NCBI RefSeq assembly: GCF_038019025.1
Contig: NZ_CP150496.1
Coordinates: forward strand, 89,501 to 153,500
Reading direction: 5' to 3'
DNA: 64,000 nt
Origin: Polaribacter marinaquae
GTDB taxonomy: Bacteria; Bacteroidota; Bacteroidia; Flavobacteriales; Flavobacteriaceae
Position numbers and translations under genes: made by a program. The notes beneath the pieces were generated by a model, which made no database searches, was not told the origin of the DNA, and was given only the letters and a program-made list of their open reading frames with translations. Shown one piece after another: positions 58,627 through 64,000 of the stretch. How positions within the stretch are numbered: the first letter of the stretch is position 1; each line of letters starts with the position of its first letter.

Positions 58627-59280
58627 ATGAAAATAATTAAATCTATTGTTGTAGCTAGTTTTGCGCTATTATTAGTTTCTTGTTTTGGTTTTACAAACAA
58701 AGAAGATACCCAAAAAGAAGCAACGTATGTTCCGCAAGAACACACAGAAGTTGCCTATTTTGCAAGTGGATGTTTTTGGTGTGTAGAAGCAATTTTTGAA
58801 AGTGTAGTAGGGGTAGAAGAGGCAGTTTCTGGTTATGCTGGTGGTAATACTTTAAATCCTACGTACGAGAAAATAGGAACTGGTAAAACAGGTCACGCAG
58901 AAACAGTTGCGGTTTATTATAATCCTAAGGAAGTTAGTTTTGAAACGTTAGTTACAGTTTTCTTTGGTTCTCATAACCCAACAACAAAAAATGGGCAACA
59001 TCCAGATTACGGTACACAATATAGATCGATTGCTTTTTACAAAACAGAAAATGAAAAAAAGATAATTGAAGATGCTATTAAGCAATTAAATGCCGAAGTT
59101 TATAAGCGTAAGATTGCTACAGAAGTTACTAAGTTCACAAAATTTTATAAGGCTGAAGAGTATCATCAAGATTTTGAAAGAAGAAATCCAAACCAAAGTT
59201 ATGTAAAGGCGGTTTCTGTGCCAAGGTTAAACAAGTTTAAGAAAAAATATCCGCAGTTATTAAAGAAAAGTGCGCATTAA
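58627..59280 (+). CDS. msrA: peptide methionine sulfoxide reductase MsrA, lipoprotein form
   Basis: A 217-residue reductase from the ATG at 58627, which gives a lipoprotein signal (IVVASFALLLVSC); the longer frame from GTG 58561 starts inside the leader hairpin and is rejected. The catalytic motif SGCFWCVEAIFE carries the active-site Cys, followed by GYAGGNTLNPTYEKIGTGKTGHAE and QHPDYGTQYRSIAF. It repairs oxidised Met residues in exported proteins, at the periplasmic side. Downstream is a terminator. Confidence 0.94.
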   Translation: MKIIKSIVVASFALLLVSCFGFTNKEDTQKEATYVPQEHTEVAYFASGCFWCVEAIFESVVGVEEAVSGYAGGNTLNPTYEKIGTGKTGHAETVAVYYNPKEVSFETLVTVFFGSHNPTTKNGQHPDYGTQYRSIAFYKTENEKKIIEDAIKQLNAEVYKRKIATEVTKFTKFYKAEEYHQDFERRNPNQSYVKAVSVPRLNKFKKKYPQLLKKSAH

Positions 59281-59296
59281 ACTTTAAGTTATGAAT

Positions 59297-59330
59297 AAAA
59301 AAAAGCAACTAATTATGAGTTGCTTTTTTT
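59297..59330. terminator. terminator after msrA
   Basis: AAAAGCAACT (59301-59310) pairs with AGTTGCTTTT (59318-59327), followed by T residues, and can also end the convergent peptidase gene. Confidence 0.88.
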
Positions 59331-59355
59331 ATTCAATTTTAATTTTAAAAAACTA

Positions 59356-60405
59356 TTATTTAGTTTCTTTCTTAGCTTCTGCTTTATCAGCAATAATTCT
59401 TTTATCCATATTGGCAACTTCCCAAGCAGTATGAAATACCAAGCGAGTTCTATTTTCTAATAACTCGTAGTTAATTTTGTCTGGTGTATCAGATGGTCTG
59501 TGGTAATCTGCATGTGTACCATTAAAGTAAAAAATAATTGGCACATTATTTTTTGCAAAATTATAATGGTCTGATCTGTAATAGAATCTATTAGGATCGT
59601 TCTCATCATTATATTTGTAATCTAAGTTAATGTTTGTATACTTTTTGTTAACAGTTTCAGATAAGTTATGTAATTCTGTACTTAATTTATCAGAACCAAT
59701 TAAATAAACGTAATTTGGGTCTTCTTTATGTCTGTCATCAATTCTACCAACCATATCGATATTTAAATCGCAAACAGTATTTGCTAATGGAAATAATGGA
59801 TCTACATCTGCGTAGTATTTAGAACCTAACAAACCTTTTTCTTCTCCGGTAACGTGTAAAAATAAAATAGAACGTTTTGGACCTTTACCTGCTTTAGCAG
59901 CCATTTGAAAAGCTTGTGCAATTTCTAAAATAGCAACAGTTCCAGAACCGTCATCATCCGCTCCATTATAAATTTCTCCGTTTTTTACACCTTCATGATC
60001 TAAGTGAGCAGAAATTATTACAATTTCGTCTGGTTTCTCTGTACCTTTAATAAAAGCAACTACGTTTTCAGAATCTTTAAATTTTCCTCTACGTACATTT
60101 TTGTTTATCCATTCTGCTGGTACTTCTTGAAAATAATCATCTCCACCTAATGGCGAAACAATTCCTTCAGAAACATAAAAGTTTTTTAAATATTCAACAG
60201 CTTTTTTCTGTCCTGGTTCACCAGTATTTCTTCCTTCAAACTCATCAGAAGCATAAGTAAATAGGTGATTACCTAAATCTTTGGCTGTAATTGTTGCTGC
60301 ATATTTAGCAGCATGATCTACGTTTGCATCTTCATTAGAAGCATTTTTACTAGAACCACAAGCCATAAAAGCTACAGCACTAGCAAGATAAAGTATTTTT
60401 TTCAT
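59356..60405 (-). CDS. M28-family zinc metallopeptidase lipoprotein
   Basis: A 349-residue lipoprotein (MKKILYLASAVAFMAC, Cys16) of the aminopeptidase Y/S family. Metal and catalytic residues are intact: His in SAHLDHEG, Asp in GADDDGSGT, Glu in TGEEKGLLGS, Asp in NIDMVGR and the final HADYHRPSDT. It removes amino acids from peptides in the periplasm or at the surface. Residues after Cys (GSSKNASNEDANVDH) are partly acidic. Convergent with msrA; 68 bases downstream of the ABC ATPase gene on the same strand. Confidence 0.93.
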   Translation of the reverse strand: MKKILYLASAVAFMACGSSKNASNEDANVDHAAKYAATITAKDLGNHLFTYASDEFEGRNTGEPGQKKAVEYLKNFYVSEGIVSPLGGDDYFQEVPAEWINKNVRRGKFKDSENVVAFIKGTEKPDEIVIISAHLDHEGVKNGEIYNGADDDGSGTVAILEIAQAFQMAAKAGKGPKRSILFLHVTGEEKGLLGSKYYADVDPLFPLANTVCDLNIDMVGRIDDRHKEDPNYVYLIGSDKLSTELHNLSETVNKKYTNINLDYKYNDENDPNRFYYRSDHYNFAKNNVPIIFYFNGTHADYHRPSDTPDKINYELLENRTRLVFHTAWEVANMDKRIIADKAEAKKETK

Positions 60406-60473
60406 CGATGTAAAAAGTATTTGTTTTTGTAATTAGTATTCAAATGTAACAAAATGTTACACTATCATCAAAA

Positions 60474-61271
60474 TTAGCTTTTGTTTATTACAAATTGTTG
60501 TAAGGTTTTGTTAAATATTAACAAATTATTGGGAAATAAATTATCGAAGGCATTGCTTTTAATAAGCTTTTCGGTAGTGCCAAATTGTACTTCATTTTCT
60601 TTTAAAAGTATAATTTTATCAGTCATTTTTAAAGCAAGATTTATTTCATGTGAAGAAATAATAATTGTTTTTTTAGTTTCTAATACCAATTTTTTTAAAA
60701 GTGCAAAAATGTTTAAAGTTTGATGCATATCTAAATGTGCAGTTGGCTCGTCTAATATAATTACTTCTGTATCTTGTGCCAATGCTCTAGCTATTAAAAC
60801 CCGTTGTAATTGACCGTCGCTTAATTCGTAAAACCTTTTATCTTTTAAGTGTGAAATCTCTGTTTGAGAAATCGCTAAATTAATCTTTTTGGTATCATTA
60901 CTTGTAAGTGTATCTAGCCAATTAGTGTGTGGTTGTCTGCCTAAAGCAATTAATTCGTAAACGGTTAATTGACTTTCTGGCAAACGTTCTGTTAAAACCA
61001 AACTTAGTTTTTTAGAAAGTTCGTATTCTTTGTAAGTACTTAATCTTTTTCCTTCTAAATTAATATGGCCAGAAATTGGTTTTTGCACTTTAGAAAGTGT
61101 TCTTAATAAAGTAGACTTTCCGATTCCGTTTTTACCCAAAACGCAGACCAATTCACCTTTTTCTAAGGATAAATTAATATCAGATAAAACAATTTTATCT
61201 AGTTTTTTATGCCGATAACCAATATTTAGGTTTTCAGTAGAAATTACAATATGTTTTTTTTCTTCGTTCAT
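60474..61271 (-). CDS. ABC importer ATP-binding protein (FecE/BtuD type)
   Basis: A 265-residue ATPase: Walker A GKNGIGKSTLL (about 46-56), signature LSDGQLQRVLIARAL, Walker B VIILDEPTAHLD and the switch His in IIISSHEINL. It belongs to the iron-siderophore / B12 group (FecE, FhuC, BtuD) by pairing with the FecCD-type permease. Its ATG follows the permease stop immediately (TAAATG on the minus strand), so the two are coupled. No binding-protein gene is seen in the window. Confidence 0.93.
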   Translation of the reverse strand: MNEEKKHIVISTENLNIGYRHKKLDKIVLSDINLSLEKGELVCVLGKNGIGKSTLLRTLSKVQKPISGHINLEGKRLSTYKEYELSKKLSLVLTERLPESQLTVYELIALGRQPHTNWLDTLTSNDTKKINLAISQTEISHLKDKRFYELSDGQLQRVLIARALAQDTEVIILDEPTAHLDMHQTLNIFALLKKLVLETKKTIIISSHEINLALKMTDKIILLKENEVQFGTTEKLIKSNAFDNLFPNNLLIFNKTLQQFVINKS

Positions 61272-62300
61272 TTAAACAAATAATTTCTTTTTTCGAATAA
61301 GTAGCCAAATTACAATTGGAGCTCCAAATAAAGAGGTAATTGCATTTATAGGTAAAGTAAATTCGCTTGTTGGTAATTGGGCAATAGTATCGCAAATAAG
61401 CATAACAATTGCACCGATTATTAAAACTGCCGGAATTAAAATTTTATGATTAGAAGTTGTAAATAACATTCTAGCAACATGTGGTACAGCTAAACCAACA
61501 AATGCAATTGGCCCCGCAAAAGCAGTAATTACACCGGTTAATAAACTTGTAATTAATAAAATGATATTTCTATTTCTTTTAATATTGATACCTAAACTTT
61601 TTGCATAATTTTCTCCTAATAAAAAACTGTTTAAAGGTTTTACTATTGCAATTGTAGCAATAATACCAATAATGTAAATGATAAAAAATATAGAAAGTTC
61701 TGGCCATGATAAGTTACCAAGACTACCAAAACTCCAGAATATAAATTGTTGAATTTGGGCTGCTTCACTAAAATAAGATAAAACACTAATAATTGCTGAA
61801 GTTAAACTACCAAACATTAAACCAATTATAAGAATAGACATCGTATTTCTAATTTTATTGGCAGCGATTATTACGGCAAATAAAACGAGAAAAGCTCCTA
61901 AACTAGAAGCGATTGGTAAAGACCAATTAGAAAACGAATTAGTTAAAAAATAACCGCCAAATAAAGAGCTTCCTAAAATTAATAAAGCAACACCCAAACT
62001 TGCTCCTGAAGAAATACCTAAAACAAAAGGACCTGCTAAAGGATTTCTAAACAATGTTTGCATTAGTAAACCAGCAACAGATAAACCAGAGCCAACCAAA
62101 ATAGCGGTAATTGCTTTGGGCAATCTAAAATTTATAATTATTATTTGCCAACTTTCTTTGCTTGTATTATTTGCAAAAAGAATGTTTAAAATGTCTTTTA
62201 TTGGTATAGAAACAGAACCTGAACTAATGTTTAAAATAAACAAGAGAAGAAGTACTATAGCTAATAAAATAAAATGTCTTTTATAGTTCTTTTGAAGCAT
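61272..62300 (-). CDS. FecCD-family ABC importer permease
   Basis: A 342-residue inner-membrane permease with about ten predicted helices, from the family transporting siderophores, heme or cobalamin. Family motifs LPKAITAILVGSGLSVAGLLMQ, NPLAGPFVLGISSGASLGVA and GPIAFVGLAVPHVARML are present. It is read from 62300 after a 19-base gap behind rdgB and is coupled to its ATPase. In flavobacteria, cobalamin or iron chelate are the usual substrates; without its binding protein I cannot choose. Confidence 0.93.
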   Translation of the reverse strand: MLQKNYKRHFILLAIVLLLLFILNISSGSVSIPIKDILNILFANNTSKESWQIIIINFRLPKAITAILVGSGLSVAGLLMQTLFRNPLAGPFVLGISSGASLGVALLILGSSLFGGYFLTNSFSNWSLPIASSLGAFLVLFAVIIAANKIRNTMSILIIGLMFGSLTSAIISVLSYFSEAAQIQQFIFWSFGSLGNLSWPELSIFFIIYIIGIIATIAIVKPLNSFLLGENYAKSLGINIKRNRNIILLITSLLTGVITAFAGPIAFVGLAVPHVARMLFTTSNHKILIPAVLIIGAIVMLICDTIAQLPTSEFTLPINAITSLFGAPIVIWLLIRKKKLFV

Positions 62301-62319
62301 TAATTTGTTTTACAAAATT

Positions 62320-62901
62320 TTAAGAATGATTTTTATTTAAGAAATTAACCAACTTCTGTATCGCTAAACCTCTATGCGAAATCTTATTTTTTTCTTCGGA
62401 TGGCATTTCTGCAAAAGATTCAGAAAAACCTGCAGGTTTAAATATAGGATCGTAACCAAAACCTTTTTCACCTTGTTTCTCTTTTAAGATTTCTCCTTCA
62501 CAAATTCCTTCAAAGATATATTGTTCGTTATTTAAATTTAAGCAAACTGCGGTTCTAAATTGCGCTTTTCTATTTTCTTTGTCTTTTAATTCTAAAAGTA
62601 ATTTTTGCATGTTGTTTTCAGAATTTGAAGGCTCACCAGCATATCGAGCAGAAAAAACTCCGGGTTTATTATCTAAACTTTCTACTTCTAAACCAGTATC
62701 ATCTGCAAAACAATTAAAGCCATACTTTTTTGTAATATGATTTGCTTTTAATTTAGCATTGCCTTCTAACGTTAATTCAGTTTCATCAACTTCATCAAAA
62801 CAGTTTATATCTTTTAAACTTAAAATTTCTATAGAATCAGAAAGTATTTCTTGTACTTCTTTTAGTTTATTTAAGTTATTTGTAGCGAAGACTAATTTCA
62901 T
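62320..62901 (-). CDS. rdgB: non-canonical purine NTP pyrophosphatase (ITPase)
   Basis: A 193-residue cytoplasmic pyrophosphatase that hydrolyses dITP, dXTP and related bases to keep them from DNA. The start at 62901 gives the standard [20 protein letters not shown]; the upstream ATG adds eleven unlikely residues. Conserved are [37 protein letters not shown] and [13 protein letters not shown]. It sits directly ahead of the FecCD permease and may share its transcript. Confidence 0.94.
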   Translation of the reverse strand: MKLVFATNNLNKLKEVQEILSDSIEILSLKDINCFDEVDETELTLEGNAKLKANHITKKYGFNCFADDTGLEVESLDNKPGVFSARYAGEPSNSENNMQKLLLELKDKENRKAQFRTAVCLNLNNEQYIFEGICEGEILKEKQGEKGFGYDPIFKPAGFSESFAEMPSEEKNKISHRGLAIQKLVNFLNKNHS

Positions 62902-63146
62902 TTTTAAAACGTAGTTTTTTACAAAAGTAATCAAACAAAAGTGTTGGTAAAAGAATTGTTTATATTAGTCTTTAATTATTTTAAGGTATTAAAACCTTTT
63001 AAAAAGTTGTTTTTTTAATCGAACAGAATAAAATACTTAAAATAGATGTTCTCTGTAAACCCTTGTTATCATTGGTTTGTCGTGGAAATGTCGGGTTAAA
63101 AAGTAACTAATTAATTTGTAATTTTAAATAACAGCATTAACATTGT

Positions 63147-63965
63147 ATGGAATTTAACAAAAAACATATTATGGAACAACCTGCACTAGGAAAAAAGATT
63201 TTAGAATTAAGAAAGCAAAAAGGTTTTACTCAAGAAGAATTGGTAGAACAATGTAATATTAATGTTAGAACAATTCAAAGAATAGAAGCTGGCGATGTTT
63301 CTCCTAGAAGTTATACAATTAAAGCTATTTTAGAAGTTTTAGGTTTTGATTATGAAACGGTTTTTAAAGAACCTTACCAAGTTGGTAACTTCGATGGAGT
63401 TTTAAGAATAAACAAAAATAGTATCAACAAGCAACTAAACCTGGCAATGATTTTTGGTATTGTTTATTTCTTAACTGTTTTCTTTGAAATAGGAGTTGAT
63501 ATAATAAGTTTAGAAAAAGACAGTGCATTTTTTAAAATGATATACATTATTATAAAAAGTGTTGCTATTATTTCTATGTTTTTATTTTACCGAGGATTTG
63601 TGATTACTGGAGTTCTGTTTCGTAATTATTTATTACAAATAAGCGGATTTTTAATTATTGTTTTTACGTTCTTTTTCTCTTTATTAGATATTACATCCTT
63701 ATACATATGGCAAGACTTTATAGGTGTTTTTGGTATTGCACAATTACTAAGTTATGGTGTTTTAAGCATTCTTTTTGGTATTGCAATTAAAAGATTAATC
63801 AATTTTGGAGATTTATCTAAATGGACAGGAATCTTAGAAATAATTACAGGTGTTTGTTTGCTACTAATTATTTTAGCGCCGATTGCAATTTTTACTCAAC
63901 TTACTGTAGAAATTTTCGAAATAATTTTACTTTACAGAATTTTAATCAATAATAAAACGGAATAG
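63147..63965 (+). CDS. XRE-family helix-turn-helix protein with membrane domain
   Basis: A 272-residue protein with a cytoplasmic N-terminal HTH (about 9-68: LGKKILELRKQKGFTQEELV, NVRTIQRIEAGDVSPRSYTIK) and a C-terminal membrane part of about five helices (about 95-265). The ATG at 63171 (MEQPALGKKI) is a usual start of this family and is as likely as 63147. Such HTH-membrane proteins are found in flavobacteria and are of unknown function, perhaps membrane-linked transcription regulators. No partner gene is adjacent; the next 35 bases reach the window's end. Confidence 0.82.
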   Translation: MEFNKKHIMEQPALGKKILELRKQKGFTQEELVEQCNINVRTIQRIEAGDVSPRSYTIKAILEVLGFDYETVFKEPYQVGNFDGVLRINKNSINKQLNLAMIFGIVYFLTVFFEIGVDIISLEKDSAFFKMIYIIIKSVAIISMFLFYRGFVITGVLFRNYLLQISGFLIIVFTFFFSLLDITSLYIWQDFIGVFGIAQLLSYGVLSILFGIAIKRLINFGDLSKWTGILEIITGVCLLLIILAPIAIFTQLTVEIFEIILLYRILINNKTE

Positions 63966-64000
63966 TTACTCGTGATGATAAGGCTCGTTCTTTAGAATTG

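Noticed and set aside
1..64000. CRISPR arrays, tRNA genes, insertion sequences, prophage or integrase genes
   Set aside because: I looked for spaced direct repeats, cloverleaf-like stretches with T-arm consensus, transposase or integrase motifs and terminal repeats in the gaps, and found none.

Overview
The window is chromosomal DNA of a flavobacterium (family Flavobacteriaceae, phylum Bacteroidota), and Polaribacter or a near relative is a reasonable guess. The evidence is very AT-rich DNA, SusC/SusD pairs, a C-terminal type IX secretion (T9SS) sorting domain, DUF4199/DUF4295/DUF4268 proteins, Bacteroidota-type promoters (TTG, 17-23 bases, TAnnTTTG) and starts without clear Shine-Dalgarno sequences. 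The genus is inference; no rRNA gene is present.

Layout. 1-3465 (minus): DUF4199 protein, family 2 glycosyltransferase, phosphoglucomutase and the start of an ABC exporter. 3641-3743: the small SRP RNA. 3890-14993 (mostly plus): mainly housekeeping genes, namely an SDR oxidoreductase, transaldolase, menD, menB, purU, a FAH-family protein, cinA, the rpmB-rpmG-DUF4295 ribosomal operon and ftsY. 15055-19326: a serine hydrolase, an amidase and rimO.

19387-44361 is a complete alpha-glucan (starch/maltodextrin) utilisation locus built as two divergent arms around a LacI-family regulator. The minus arm encodes SusC, SusD, two SusE/F-type binding lipoproteins and a T9SS-secreted GH13 amylase. The plus arm encodes an MFS sugar transporter, beta-phosphoglucomutase, a GH65 phosphorylase, three GH13 lipoproteins, an esterase-fold lipoprotein and a GH31 alpha-glucosidase. 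The implied flow is: surface amylase cuts starch, SusCDEF binds and imports oligosaccharides, periplasmic GH13/GH31 enzymes trim them, the MFS carrier brings maltose inside, GH65 phosphorolyses it to glucose and beta-glucose-1-phosphate, and PgmB makes glucose-6-phosphate. A near-palindromic LacI-type operator lies between susC and lacI. A 14/16 match lies at the 3' end of lacI, directly against a TAGATTTG promoter box for the plus arm.

44449-49601 looks like a metal-acquisition island: a Fur-family (probably Zur-like) repressor diverges from a MerC-domain membrane protein, a small Cys/His protein, a TonB-dependent receptor and two His-rich DUF4625 lipoproteins. Palindromic TTGCAA-based sites overlap the shared promoter. 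This is the best candidate here for an under-described system.

49660-64000 is a mixed housekeeping region: mnmE, an MscS channel, dps, DUF4870 and DUF4268 proteins, miaE, a cation/proton antiporter overlapping dnaX tail to tail, lipoprotein msrA behind a long leader hairpin, an M28 peptidase, an FecCD/FecE-type ABC importer, an ITPase (rdgB) and an HTH-plus-membrane protein. I saw no tRNA, insertion sequence, CRISPR array or prophage. Two inverted copies of a roughly 85-base intergenic repeat lie at 4763-4850 and 13854-13937.
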